DNA of 64,000 bases from positions 62,001 through 126,000 of the forward strand of contig JAUXRX010000041.1 of the NCBI GenBank assembly GCA_030681645.1, read 5' to 3'. This document shows, piece by piece, positions 42,383 through 52,088 of this stretch. Position 1 is the stretch's first letter. The number at the start of each line of letters is the position of its first letter. This DNA is from Archangium sp. (GTDB taxonomy: Bacteria; Myxococcota; Myxococcia; Myxococcales; Myxococcaceae). The notes under the pieces are model-generated. The model worked only from the letters and a program-made list of their open reading frames with translations, was not told the origin of the DNA and made no database searches. A program made the translations under genes and the position numbers.

Positions 42383-44779
42383 TCACCTGCAGCGGCCAGA
42401 CCTGCAGGTCGTGCCGGGCACGCAGTCGCTGTTCACCTTGCACCTGAGCCCCACCGCGCAGGGCGCACAGGTCGTTCCGCCGCAGTCGACGTCGGTCTCG
42501 CGGCCGTTGCGCACCAGGTCGAAGCACGACGGCTCGCAGGCGTCGCCGACGCCGTTCTGGTTGGTGTCGAGCTGCGAGGCGTTGGCGACGGACACGCAGT
42601 TGTCGCAGGAGTCGCCCACGCCGTCGCCGTCGGTGTCGCGCTGGCTCTGGTTCCAGTAGGTCGCGCAGTTGTCCACGCCGTCGCAGAGGCCGTCGTAGTC
42701 GGTGTCGGTGCCGGGCCCGGAGCACCAGTCGCAGCGCCAGCAGTCGCCCAGGCCATCGCCGTCGGCGTCGGCCTGCTCGGGGTTCCAGCACACGCGGCAG
42801 TTGTCGCGGGCGTCACACACCCCATCGCTGTCGTCGTCGCCGGTGCACACGGGAGGCACGCCCGCGTCGGCGGGAGGCGGCGTTCCGGCGTCGGGCGTGC
42901 CCGCGTCGACCGGAGGCAGTGTCCCGGCGTCGGGCGTACCCGCGTCGACCGGAGGCGGTGCTCCGGCGTCGGGCGTGCCCGCGTCGGCCGGCGGCGGTGC
43001 ACCCGCATCGACCGGCGGCGCACCTGCATCGACCGGCGGCGGCGCACCCGCATCGACCGGCGGCGGCGCACCCGCATCGACCGGCGGCGGCGCACCCGCA
43101 TCGACCGGTGGCGGCGCACCCGCATCGACCGGCGGCGGCGCACCCGCATCGACCGGCGGCGGCGCACCCGCATCGACCGGCGGTGGCGCACCCGCATCGA
43201 CCGGCGGCGCACCCGCGTCGACCGGCGGCACACCGGCGTCGATGGGAGCAGCCGCGCCCTCGGAGATCTGGATGACGTTGTTGCCGCTGAGCGTGGACAG
43301 CAGGGTCACGTAGAGCCTGTCGGCGGCCTCGTCGATCGACGCGCTGTAGCCGCTGCCCGGGAGCGCGTCGCCGTTGAGGCTGACCGTGACCGCGCCGACC
43401 TCGCTGCCGGTGTAGCGATGCACCACGAACACCGGCCGCTTGAAGGTGATCCCTCCGAGGTCGAAGGCAACCGTGACCGCGTTCCCGCTGCTGGCGAGCT
43501 CCCACGTCCGGTACACGTGGTTGTAGCCGGCGGGAGAGTAGAGGTGCGGCGTGGGGTTGCCGGTGCCCTCGGGGCCGGAGGTGAGCAACTCACCTTCGAG
43601 CGCCCGCACCGAGACGGCGCCGTTGTGAATGCCCTCGGTCTCCTGGATCAACGACGGCGCGCCGTGGTCGCTGTACCGGCCGAGGTGCAGCGCCAACGAG
43701 TAGTTCTGGTAGCCGGGCGTCGCGCCGCCGCCTCCGTACAGCGTGCCGTAGGCCGTGCCCCAGGTGAGCCGCTTCGAGTCGTAGCCGTCGAAGAAGTTCA
43801 TCTGGTAGCTGTACTCGAGGCCATGCAGGTCGGGGTACACGGGCAGGCGCGTACCAGACGCGTCGGTGCCGCCCGCGAAGCCCTCGCCCGCCGGCTTCTG
43901 CGCGTACGTCTCGGTCTGCACGTAGGCGGCCTCGGCGTCACCATTCGCCGGCGCGACCCACTGCCAGATGAAGGGGATGGTGTTGACCCCTCCGTAGGTC
44001 CAGTTGGCCATGTCATGGGTCACGAAGAGCTTCGCGTCGCCGAAGCTCTGGCCATCAGGCGCGCCGGTGTACGTGCCGGCCCAGTCCTGCGTGCCCTTCC
44101 ACGTCGCGGGGACCACCAACGAGTACGGGGCGAGCGTGTTGTTGCGGAAGGCGAGGCCGTCGGTGAGATACGCGTGGGAAGCGTCGATGGTGATGGCGTA
44201 GACGACGTGGTCGACGCCGTCGGCGATGAACCAGTCGACCGTGACCTTGACCCACTTCCGCTCCACGCCCGGCTTGAGCAGCGTGGTGTACTGCTTGTAC
44301 TCGACGCGGAAGATCAGGTGATGCGGCCCGAGGAAGAGCGGGCGCTGCACGAAGTCGAAGCCGTCGCGCTTGCTCGTGGTCGCCGAGAAGCCCGGGCCGA
44401 AGTACGGGTTGCTGCCCCCGTACTGCAGCCAGTGCATGTGCATCACGTTGGTGCCCCAACCCTGGGCGTTCCCCGCATTGATGCCCGACGGGTCTTCCTC
44501 GGCGACGATGCGCGGGGCGGTGGCGTCCTTCTTCCAGGTCAGGCGCGTCACGTAGCCCATCAACTGCGGAACGATGGAGTTGGGGTACGACTTCGCGAAG
44601 TAGAGCTCGCGGTCGAGCCCCTTCGAGTCACGCCAGGTGATCTTGTCGACGGTCGAGAAGCCGTTCACCCCGGGCGCGTCCTCCACGTACGAGACGGCCC
44701 GTGAGAGGCTGGAGACGAGACAGAGGCCCGTGAGCACCGAGGCGACGACTGGAGAAACACGTCCATGTGCGAGTCGCAT
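42383..44779 (-). CDS. Large secreted protein with PPVDAG and TSP3-like repeats
   Basis: A 798-residue secreted protein. The signal peptide runs from ATG 44779 (GGGGG lies upstream). Residues ~40-510 are a beta-rich domain I do not recognise, with many aromatic residues. About residues 511-610 are tandem Gly-Ala-Pro-Pro-Pro-Val-Asp-Ala units forming an extended linker. The C-terminal ~180 residues are thrombospondin type 3-like calcium repeats ([25 protein letters not shown]) plus a Cys-rich end. Calcium-binding surface or matrix proteins have this layout; a carbohydrate-binding N-terminal domain is plausible but unproven. Confidence 0.7.
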   Translation of the reverse strand: MRLAHGRVSPVVASVLTGLCLVSSLSRAVSYVEDAPGVNGFSTVDKITWRDSKGLDRELYFAKSYPNSIVPQLMGYVTRLTWKKDATAPRIVAEEDPSGINAGNAQGWGTNVMHMHWLQYGGSNPYFGPGFSATTSKRDGFDFVQRPLFLGPHHLIFRVEYKQYTTLLKPGVERKWVKVTVDWFIADGVDHVVYAITIDASHAYLTDGLAFRNNTLAPYSLVVPATWKGTQDWAGTYTGAPDGQSFGDAKLFVTHDMANWTYGGVNTIPFIWQWVAPANGDAEAAYVQTETYAQKPAGEGFAGGTDASGTRLPVYPDLHGLEYSYQMNFFDGYDSKRLTWGTAYGTLYGGGGATPGYQNYSLALHLGRYSDHGAPSLIQETEGIHNGAVSVRALEGELLTSGPEGTGNPTPHLYSPAGYNHVYRTWELASSGNAVTVAFDLGGITFKRPVFVVHRYTGSEVGAVTVSLNGDALPGSGYSASIDEAADRLYVTLLSTLSGNNVIQISEGAAAPIDAGVPPVDAGAPPVDAGAPPPVDAGAPPPVDAGAPPPVDAGAPPPVDAGAPPPVDAGAPPPVDAGAPPPVDAGAPPVDAGAPPPADAGTPDAGAPPPVDAGTPDAGTLPPVDAGTPDAGTPPPADAGVPPVCTGDDDSDGVCDARDNCRVCWNPEQADADGDGLGDCWRCDWCSGPGTDTDYDGLCDGVDNCATYWNQSQRDTDGDGVGDSCDNCVSVANASQLDTNQNGVGDACEPSCFDLVRNGRETDVDCGGTTCAPCAVGLRCKVNSDCVPGTTCRSGRCR
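42999..43243 (-). repeat. 24-bp PPPVDAGA coding repeats
   Basis: Tandem 24-bp units encoding Gly-Ala-Pro-Pro-Pro-Val-Asp-Ala, several of them identical. They are in frame within the secreted protein and form a proline-rich linker between its two halves; the copy number is likely to vary between strains. Confidence 0.85.
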
Positions 44780-44888
44780 AGGCCTACCCCCCATGGGAGG
44801 TGGTGCAAGTGCGGCGCCGCGGCCCATCGCGCAGGATTGGCGCCTCTTGCCTGGGCGCCGCGCAGGCCCGACGCGCTACGGTGCGTTC

Positions 44889-45722
44889 ATGCGCGCAGCC
44901 CCGTGGTTCATCTGTCTGGGTGTGATGGCGTGCAGCCCCGGCGCCGAAGTTGACGCCGGTGAAGGACGCGATGCGGGTGCGGGCCCCGACGCAGGAAATT
45001 CGGACGGTGGCGGGTGGCTGCGGCTCGCACCGGGTACGTCGTGGCAGTGGCAGCTCTCGGGGACGATCGACACGAGCGTCGAAGCGGGCGTGTACGACCT
45101 CGATCTCTTCGACGCGCCGCAGGCGACCATCGACGCACTGCACGCCGCGGGCCGGAAGGTCATCTGCTACTTCGACACCGCCTACGAGCCGAACCGGCCC
45201 GACTCGGCACAGCTCGCTCCGTACCGGGGCAACGCCGTGCAGGGCTGGCCCGGCCAGTACTGGCTCGACTTCCGGCAGAGCGCGGTGCGCACGGTGATGG
45301 CCGCGCGGCTCGACCTCGCGGTCTCGAAGCGCTGCGACGCGGTGGAGCCCGACGACGTCGACGCCATCGACAACGACCCGGGCTTTCCGCTGACCGGCGC
45401 GGACCAGCTCGACTTCTGCCGCTTCCTCGCGGGCGAGGCGCACGCGCGCTCGCTGGGCGTGGGGCTCAAGAACGACCTCGCGCAGGTGCCCCAGCTCGTC
45501 GCGGACTTCGACTTCGCCGTGAACGAAGAGTGCTTTCGGTATTCCGAGTGCGACGCGCTGGCACCCTTCATCCAGGCGGGGAAGGCGGTGCTGCAGGTCG
45601 AGTACACGGCAGGGAACCTCGAGACGAAGGCTGCGCAGATCTGCCCCCAGGCCAACGCGCTCGACTTCGACACGCTGATCAAACACCTCGACCTCGACGC
45701 GCCCCGCAGGCCCTGCCGTTGA
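44889..45722 (+). CDS. GH114 endo-alpha-1,4-polygalactosaminidase-like lipoprotein
   Basis: A 277-residue lipoprotein (lipobox VMAC, Cys15) followed by an Asp/Gly-rich linker and a TIM-barrel domain like glycoside hydrolase family 114. Landmarks are YDLDLFDAPQ near residue 74, ICYFDTAYEPNRPD near 98, VEPDDVDAIDNDPGF near 153, GVGLKNDLAQ near 193 and FAVNEECFRY near 211; acidic residues in these strands are the expected catalytic ones. GH114 enzymes cut alpha-1,4-linked galactosamine polymers. A surface enzyme attacking other microbes' exopolysaccharide fits a predator; this is inferred. Confidence 0.78.
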   Translation: MRAAPWFICLGVMACSPGAEVDAGEGRDAGAGPDAGNSDGGGWLRLAPGTSWQWQLSGTIDTSVEAGVYDLDLFDAPQATIDALHAAGRKVICYFDTAYEPNRPDSAQLAPYRGNAVQGWPGQYWLDFRQSAVRTVMAARLDLAVSKRCDAVEPDDVDAIDNDPGFPLTGADQLDFCRFLAGEAHARSLGVGLKNDLAQVPQLVADFDFAVNEECFRYSECDALAPFIQAGKAVLQVEYTAGNLETKAAQICPQANALDFDTLIKHLDLDAPRRPCR

Positions 45723-45862
45723 ACCCCACCGGCTGAGCTCTCGGGCCGCGGGCTGTGCTCATGGATGAGATGAGTTCGTCACGCCCGGCAGCGCGCGACG
45801 CCCTTTCCTCTCCCTCCCCGAGGCGCACCATCAGGGTGCTGGTTTCACCTGGAGGCCTCGCC

Positions 45863-46696
45863 ATGAAGCTCTTCCGCACCTGCCTGATGCTCTGCCTCGG
45901 ACTCTCCGCGTCCGCCGCCGCGAAGGGCGACAAGCCCGGCTGCGTCGACCACCCGCTCCTGCCCACGCGCATGCCGGGCTACGACCTGCGCGACTGCGTG
46001 ACGAAGGAGTTCGATGGCTACGACTTCTTCGTGGCGAAGGGCCCGAAGCGCCACGAAGAGGGCAGGTTCACCTTCCTCACCTACGCCCTCGATCGCAAGG
46101 GCGGCCAGAGCGAGCAGAGCGGGCTGGCCGTGGTGCGGAACTACGAGAACGCGCTCACGAAGATCGGCGCCACCATCGCGGCGACCGACCCCCAGCGCTG
46201 GGTCAACGGCAAGGTGGTGATCGACGGCAAGGAAGTCTGGGTGCAGGCCGAGAAGGGCAACGGTCTCATCTGGCTGCGCATCATCGAGAAGGCCGCGATG
46301 ACGCAGCACATCGTGGCGGACGCGGCGGCCTTCGCGAAGGACCTCGCGGCCACCGGCCACGTCGCGGTCGATGGAATCCTCTTCGACACCGGCAAGGCGG
46401 TGCTCAAGGCCGAGTCGACGCCGGCGCTCGAGGAGGTGGCGAAGCTGCTCAAGGCCGACGCCGCGCTCAAGCTCTGGGTCGTCGGGCACACCGACGCGGT
46501 GGGCAGGGCCGAAGACAACCTGAAGCTCGCGCAGGCGAGGGCAGAGGCGGTGGTCGCCGCCCTCAGCACCACGCACGGCATCGCCGCGGCGCGGCTCAAG
46601 GGCTACGGGGTGGGCCCGCTGGCGCCGGTGGCCAGCAACGACACCGAAGAGGGCCGCGCGAAGAACCGGCGGGTCGAGCTGGTGAAGCAGCCCTGA
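45863..46696 (+). CDS. OmpA-family peptidoglycan-associated outer-membrane protein
   Basis: A 277-residue protein with a signal peptide (MKLFRTCLMLCLGLSASAAA) and a C-terminal OmpA-like domain (~170-277) that binds peptidoglycan: GILFDTGKAVLKAEST, WVVGHTDAVGRAEDNLKLAQ and AKNRRVELV carry the conserved positions. The N-terminal domain (~22-160) is not the OmpA barrel and is probably a soluble module, as in DUF4892-type proteins. ATG at 45863 follows GGAGG. The stop is one base from the stop of the convergent macroglobulin gene. Confidence 0.85.
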   Translation: MKLFRTCLMLCLGLSASAAAKGDKPGCVDHPLLPTRMPGYDLRDCVTKEFDGYDFFVAKGPKRHEEGRFTFLTYALDRKGGQSEQSGLAVVRNYENALTKIGATIAATDPQRWVNGKVVIDGKEVWVQAEKGNGLIWLRIIEKAAMTQHIVADAAAFAKDLAATGHVAVDGILFDTGKAVLKAESTPALEEVAKLLKADAALKLWVVGHTDAVGRAEDNLKLAQARAEAVVAALSTTHGIAAARLKGYGVGPLAPVASNDTEEGRAKNRRVELVKQP

Positions 46697-46697
46697 G

Positions 46698-49600
46698 TCA
46701 GCGCACCGCCACCGCCACCGGGGGCGCCGACGCGCGCACCGCGGGATCGTAATAGAGGTACGCCAGGCTGCCGGCGCCGCGGGTGTCGACGGCCATGGTG
46801 GCCTTGAAGCGCAACGAGAAGCTGAAGCGCTCCTGCGGGCTGAGGCGGTCGAGGTAGAGGCGCACCTTGCCCGCGCTCACCTGGTACTTCGCCACGTGCT
46901 TCGAGGCGCGCAGGCTCTCGAGATCCTCCACCAGCGGGGTCAGGCCCGCGGGCACGCCCAGCTCGACCAGCGCCATGCCCGACGCCTCGGCGCCCCGGTA
47001 GGTCACCCGCACGTCGACCGGCACCACGCCCCCGACGTCGACCTTCTTCGTGCCGTACTCCACGCTCAGCGCGAGCGGCTTGCCGTCGTCTTCTCCCTGC
47101 TGCCGCCAGGGCAGCGTGTACGTGGCGGTGGCGATGAAGGGCGCGCTCACGTCGGAGCTGAGCTCGATCACGTTCAGCCCCTTCCGCGCGCGATCTCCCA
47201 GGTCGAGCACCTTCGCCTTGCCGTCGTTGAGCAGAAACGTGCCCGCCGCCGTGCCGTTGATCGACACCGTCACCTTCGGCACGCCCTTCGTCTCGCTGCC
47301 TTCCAGCAGCGCCTTGAGCGCGAGAATGGTGCCCTGCGTCGAAGGCCACGCGCCGTGCCCGAGGCGCCGCGCGAGGAGGAAGTCGAGCGCGCCCTTCACC
47401 AGCGCGGGTTCCCGGCCCGCCTTCGCCAGCGCGTAGGCAGCCAGCGCGGTGGTCTCGACGTCGGCCGCCACCCCGCGCCCGTAGTACGCCGTCGCGCCCG
47501 CGGGGTTGAACACCACCAGCCCCTCGACCCGCCGCGCCCGCTTCGCCAGCAGGTCGGCCGCGAGCGCGGTCTGGGCGTGCCCCGTCTTCGCGAAGCCCGC
47601 GGTGATCAACGCCAGCGTGTACGCGTCGTCGCTGCCGGACAGGTTCTCCTCGAGGAAGCGCTGGGCCCGCTCCACCTCGGGCGAGCGCAGGCCCGACTCG
47701 GCGAGCGCCCAGGCGATGTACGCCGTCACCGCCACCCGGCCCCGGTGCTCCGAGCGCCACAGCCCGTCGCGGATCATCTGCTGGTCGGCGTCCCACGAGC
47801 CGTCCGGCTTCTGCCGCGAGAGGAGGAAGCGCTGGGTGCGCTCGATCAACGACGGCTCGACCGGAAAGACCCGGCGCATGTCCGAGAACTCCATCAGGCC
47901 GTACGCGCTGAGCACCTGGTTCGCCGGCGCGCGGCCGAACCACTCGAAGCCGCCGCCCGGCACCTCGAAGCTCACCAGCTTCTGGTAGCCCAACGAGAGG
48001 TAGCGGGCGCCCCTGCGCTCGAGCTCGGGCGTGAGCCGGCCCTCGCGGCGCAGGAATTCCCCGACCAGCACGTTGGGGTACGCGGCGGCGGAGGTCTGCT
48101 CGAAGCACCCGGTGGGCTGCGCCAGGGTTCCCTCGATGCCGTCGAGCGCCGTGGCCGCGAGCGTGGGGAAGAGCTTCACCAGCACCAGGGTCGCGCCCAC
48201 CGCGGCCTCTGGCACCTCGAGCGCCACCTTCGTCGCGGTGCCCGGCGTGACGGTGCCCGACACGGTGACCTGGTCTTCGCGGCCCGCCTCGGTGACGAGC
48301 AGCTCGCGCGCCACCACGTCGCTCTCGCTGGCGCCGTCTGCGCGCACGGTGAGCTTGTGTTCGCCCGCCTGCAGCACGCGGATGCGCAGCGAGCGGCCCT
48401 CGACCCCGCTCGCGGCCAGCGACACCTTCGACGGCGCCTCGCCCACCACCTCGAACCAGGGCTGGCGCTCGACCTCGAGCCGCACGTCTTGCGGCTTCTC
48501 GAGGTAGTTGTAGAGCGCGATGGGCACGGTGGCCTCGTCGCCGCGCACCAGCGCCACCGGCACGTCGAGGTCCACGAAGAAGTCCTGGAAGACCTTCACC
48601 GGCGCGTCCATCGAGCCGAGCTTTCCGTCGGCCGACGAGGCCAGCGCGCTCACCCGCCACGCGGTGATGGAGTCGGCGAGCGGCAGGGTGAGCTCGGCCA
48701 CCCCCTGCTCGTCGGCGACCAGCTGCGGGTTCACGTAGAGCGTCTCGGGAAAGTGCTGGCGCACCCTCACCTCGCGGCGCGGCGGCTCGTCTGCCGCGGG
48801 CGCAGGCGAGGGCGCGATCGCGCTCTTCCCGGCCGAGCCGAGGTCTCCGACGCCGCTGAGCCCGTCGAGCATCGAGGCCGACTTCGCCATCCCCCCCCCA
48901 GAGAGCTGCTTCATCACCTTCTTCTGGGACTTCTCCATCGGCTTCGACGGCTTCTCCGCCACGCTGGCGGTCACCGGCGGCTCGGGCTTGACGGCCGCGT
49001 CGAGGGCGTCGCCCGAGAACCACGGGTTGAACGACTGGAAGGTGGACGGCGTCCACGTCGCCAGCGAGAGCGCCACGGCCATCGCGGGCACCAGCAACAG
49101 CACGAAGGGCGCCTGGCTGGTGCGGCGGGTGGCTGCCACGGTCGCCGCGAAGGCGATGAGCCCACCGCCGAAGATCTGCACCTGCCAGGGCAACCGGAGG
49201 AAGCCCGCGCCCAGCAGCAACCCCCCGAGCGCGAACGCGCCCACCGTCGGCGACACCCGCGCGGCGAGGGTCGCCACCAGCACGAGCAGCAGGAGCACAC
49301 CCGCCCCCAGGCCCACGAACACCGCCGAGAGCGTGAAGCGCTCCTGGTCGAGCTTCTGCTGCGCGAGCTTCGGGGCCACGGTCGACTCGAAGAAGTGCAC
49401 CGGGTTGCTGTGAGGGCCAGGCGTCGCGAGGGCCAGCAGCAGCCGGCCCGCCACCTGCTGCTCGAGGGTCCACGAGGTGGACGCGACCAGCTCGCCCGCG
49501 CTCACGCCGAAGCGCGGCGCGAGCAGCGCGCGCTCGACGAGGAAGAAGGCGCGCACGAGCGCCGGCTTGCTCGAGGTGAGCGCGAACAGGCTCTCGTCCA

Positions 49601-52088
49601 CCACGGACAGCCCCAGCGCCGCCACCTTCGGCTTGCCCTGCGCGTCGGTCACCGTGAAGCGCAGCGTGGCCGGCTCGCCGGGCCGGTAGGTGGGCTTGTC
49701 GGTGGTCATCTTCACCGTCAGCCCCGACGGCTCGGCCACCACGATGCGGCGTGGGATCGCCGCGCGATCGCCCTGCGCCGTGATCAGCTCGAGCGTGCCC
49801 ACGAAGTTCTGGGGGATCGCCAGCGAAGCGCTGCTCTTGCCATCGCCGGCCACGGCCAGCCGTGCGCGCGCAATCAACCGCCCTTCGCCGCGCGCTTCCA
49901 CCTCGGCGGCGGGCCCCGGCGACTGCAGCTCGACCTGCACCGCCTCACCGGGCCGGTAGAACGCCTTGTCCGTCGTCAACACCGCCAGACCACCCATCGG
50001 CTGCACGGCCACCTCGCGGGTGGCGCGGCGCCCTTCGGCGTCTTCCACGCGCACCTGGAAGGTGAAGGGCCCCTTCGGCGCGTACACGAAGCGGCCGATG
50101 CCGTTCTCGGCCGTGCGCACGAGCACCGGCGCGCCGAGGGGCGTGGCCACGAACGGAGGCGGCGGGGCAGGCGAGGCGAACTCCCCGCCGAACATGAACG
50201 CGAAGCTGACGAGCGCGGTGCCGCCCTTCGGCCCGGCGAAGCGCCAGTTCTTGAGCGAGCTGAGCAGGCACATCTCCATCGCCGGGCTCGCGAGGGTGGA
50301 CGACTTCACCTTCGCCGACCCCACCGTGCCCTGCGGCGTGACCTGCCACTCCAGGACCAACTTGCCCGCCAGCGGGCCGCTCACCCGCTGCGCTCGCTCG
50401 AAGCAGTACGAGGGCTCGATGCGTGAGTTGATCACCTTCGCCACCTGGTCCTTGTCGATGGCGCCGGTCGCGCCGATGGTCCGCGCGGTGGCAGGCACGA
50501 AGCGCTTCGCGGCGCCCAGGCTGCCGAGGCCCAGCGCCTGCGCGGGAGCGCTGGTGACGGGCGTGAGCTCGACCTGGCAGGGAATGGCGCGGCCGTCGGG
50601 CGTGCTGGTCACCACGAAGAACCCATTGTCGAAGCCCGTCGCGGGCGTGCCGTCGGGGATGACCTCGACCTGCAGGAGCTCGCGCGAGACGGTGACCGCG
50701 CGTTCGCCGCGCTCCTGCTGGCCCGCGGCGTCCTTCGCCTCGAGCTGCAGCACCACCGGCTCGGGCTTGCCCGGCGCCGCCAGCTTCGAGGGCAGCTCGG
50801 TGGTGAGCGTGAGCGTGCCGTCGCCGTCGGTCTTCCCGGTGAGCTCGGCCAGCACCGTGCCGTCCTGGCGCAGCAGCAGGCCGCGCACCTGCGCGCCCAC
50901 CACGGGCTTGCCGAAGAAGTAGCGGGCGGTGACGCGGGCCCTGAAGCGCTCGCCCGCCAGGTAGCTCTCCTTGTCGGGAGAGATGGCCAGCTTGAACTTC
51001 GGCAGCGTGTAGCGCGCCACCTCCACCTGCGCGTCGGCGGTCACGCCCTCGGCAGTGGCGGTGAGCTTCCAGGTGCCCAGGGCCACGTCATCGGACAGCT
51101 CGAGGTCGAAGCTCGCCACGCCGTACGCGCCCACCTGCACGCTCTTCGAGGCGAGGCGGGCGTTGCGCGCGTCGCGCACCTCGAAGACGACGGCGCGGCC
51201 CGACGCGGGCTCGGGGCGGGGCGCGCGCATCACCAGGCTGCGCAGGTGAATGGTCTGGCCCGGCTGGTACAGCGGCTTGTCGGTGCTCAGGTGCACCTTG
51301 TAGCTGCGCTCCAGCACGAGCGGCTTCGTCACCACGTCCGACTCGGCGCCGGCACGCGTGGTCACCTCGAGCTTCGGGGCAGGGTCGTCGGTGTACGGCA
51401 CGGCCACGCTCACGTCGGCGTTGCCCGCGCTGTCGGTGCGGCCCTCGAAGAGCGCGACGCGGCCCTGGCCCAGCACCAGCGCGAGCGAGACCGGCGCGGC
51501 GGCGACGGGCACGCCGTCGCGCCGCACCTCCACGTGCACCAGCCCGTTGCCGCCCGCCTGCAGCGACGACTCGCCCTCCACGCGCGTCTCGAGCGGTGGC
51601 GCGCGAGACGAGAGGTACACCCCGCCCCCGCCCACCCAGGCCGCGGAGAGGACGAGCACCGCCAGCGTCGCCAGCCGCAGCGCCCGCGCGCTCGCGCCGG
51701 GCTGCACGCCCAGCCAGGCCCAGAAGCCCGGCAACGGCTCGTCATCGATGACGGGCCCCTCGACTGCGCTCGGGGTGACCGGGGCTGCGACGTTCGGGGT
51801 GACCGGGGCTGCGACGTTCGGGGCTGGGCTCGGGCGCTTCTTGCCCCGCTGGCGCGCGCTGGCCTCGAAGGCCTCGCTGGCCCGTTCGAGCGCGCGAGAG
51901 AGCGCTTCCTGGTCGGCGCCGGCCTCCACGTCGTACGCGCCGAGGCGCTCGATGCTGTCGCCGAGCCGGGCGTAGGCGCGCGTGCATTCCGAGCAGGTGC
52001 GCAGGTGTTCGCCCACGTGCGCCGAGGTCTCGGGGTCGAGCGTGCCGAACCGGTACTGGAGCAGCGTCTCTTCGACGGGGTGGCTCAT
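46698..52088 (-). CDS. Anti-sigma zinc finger fused to alpha-2-macroglobulin
   Basis: A 1796-residue fusion. Residues 1-50 are an anti-sigma zinc finger (H28-x3-C32-x2-C35), followed by a linker and a TM helix (~137-160). The rest is extracytoplasmic macroglobulin: MG domains with the KPLYQPG and KPTYRPG motifs, an inserted AgmX/PglI-type tail domain (548-634, C562 and C607), about four TM helices (~920-1012), then the thioester domain with GCFEQ (C1328, Q1331) and a C-terminal receptor-like region. Thioester macroglobulins covalently trap proteases. The start overlaps the ECF sigma gene stop by 4 nt, so this is the cognate anti-sigma factor. Confidence 0.85.
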   Translation of the reverse strand: MSHPVEETLLQYRFGTLDPETSAHVGEHLRTCSECTRAYARLGDSIERLGAYDVEAGADQEALSRALERASEAFEASARQRGKKRPSPAPNVAAPVTPNVAAPVTPSAVEGPVIDDEPLPGFWAWLGVQPGASARALRLATLAVLVLSAAWVGGGGVYLSSRAPPLETRVEGESSLQAGGNGLVHVEVRRDGVPVAAAPVSLALVLGQGRVALFEGRTDSAGNADVSVAVPYTDDPAPKLEVTTRAGAESDVVTKPLVLERSYKVHLSTDKPLYQPGQTIHLRSLVMRAPRPEPASGRAVVFEVRDARNARLASKSVQVGAYGVASFDLELSDDVALGTWKLTATAEGVTADAQVEVARYTLPKFKLAISPDKESYLAGERFRARVTARYFFGKPVVGAQVRGLLLRQDGTVLAELTGKTDGDGTLTLTTELPSKLAAPGKPEPVVLQLEAKDAAGQQERGERAVTVSRELLQVEVIPDGTPATGFDNGFFVVTSTPDGRAIPCQVELTPVTSAPAQALGLGSLGAAKRFVPATARTIGATGAIDKDQVAKVINSRIEPSYCFERAQRVSGPLAGKLVLEWQVTPQGTVGSAKVKSSTLASPAMEMCLLSSLKNWRFAGPKGGTALVSFAFMFGGEFASPAPPPPFVATPLGAPVLVRTAENGIGRFVYAPKGPFTFQVRVEDAEGRRATREVAVQPMGGLAVLTTDKAFYRPGEAVQVELQSPGPAAEVEARGEGRLIARARLAVAGDGKSSASLAIPQNFVGTLELITAQGDRAAIPRRIVVAEPSGLTVKMTTDKPTYRPGEPATLRFTVTDAQGKPKVAALGLSVVDESLFALTSSKPALVRAFFLVERALLAPRFGVSAGELVASTSWTLEQQVAGRLLLALATPGPHSNPVHFFESTVAPKLAQQKLDQERFTLSAVFVGLGAGVLLLLVLVATLAARVSPTVGAFALGGLLLGAGFLRLPWQVQIFGGGLIAFAATVAATRRTSQAPFVLLLVPAMAVALSLATWTPSTFQSFNPWFSGDALDAAVKPEPPVTASVAEKPSKPMEKSQKKVMKQLSGGGMAKSASMLDGLSGVGDLGSAGKSAIAPSPAPAADEPPRREVRVRQHFPETLYVNPQLVADEQGVAELTLPLADSITAWRVSALASSADGKLGSMDAPVKVFQDFFVDLDVPVALVRGDEATVPIALYNYLEKPQDVRLEVERQPWFEVVGEAPSKVSLAASGVEGRSLRIRVLQAGEHKLTVRADGASESDVVARELLVTEAGREDQVTVSGTVTPGTATKVALEVPEAAVGATLVLVKLFPTLAATALDGIEGTLAQPTGCFEQTSAAAYPNVLVGEFLRREGRLTPELERRGARYLSLGYQKLVSFEVPGGGFEWFGRAPANQVLSAYGLMEFSDMRRVFPVEPSLIERTQRFLLSRQKPDGSWDADQQMIRDGLWRSEHRGRVAVTAYIAWALAESGLRSPEVERAQRFLEENLSGSDDAYTLALITAGFAKTGHAQTALAADLLAKRARRVEGLVVFNPAGATAYYGRGVAADVETTALAAYALAKAGREPALVKGALDFLLARRLGHGAWPSTQGTILALKALLEGSETKGVPKVTVSINGTAAGTFLLNDGKAKVLDLGDRARKGLNVIELSSDVSAPFIATATYTLPWRQQGEDDGKPLALSVEYGTKKVDVGGVVPVDVRVTYRGAEASGMALVELGVPAGLTPLVEDLESLRASKHVAKYQVSAGKVRLYLDRLSPQERFSFSLRFKATMAVDTRGAGSLAYLYYDPAVRASAPPVAVAVR

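Noticed and set aside
42999-43243. 24-bp tandem repeats as possible non-coding minisatellite
   Set aside because: They stay in frame and encode a proline-rich linker within a secreted protein.
45825-45839. GCACC/GGTGC hairpin before the OmpA-family gene
   Set aside because: Only five base pairs, no T-run and no overlap with the ribosome site; not distinguishable from chance.
46896-50426. 1176-codon open frame opposite the macroglobulin
   Set aside because: His/Arg-rich shadow frame; the minus strand has all macroglobulin motifs.
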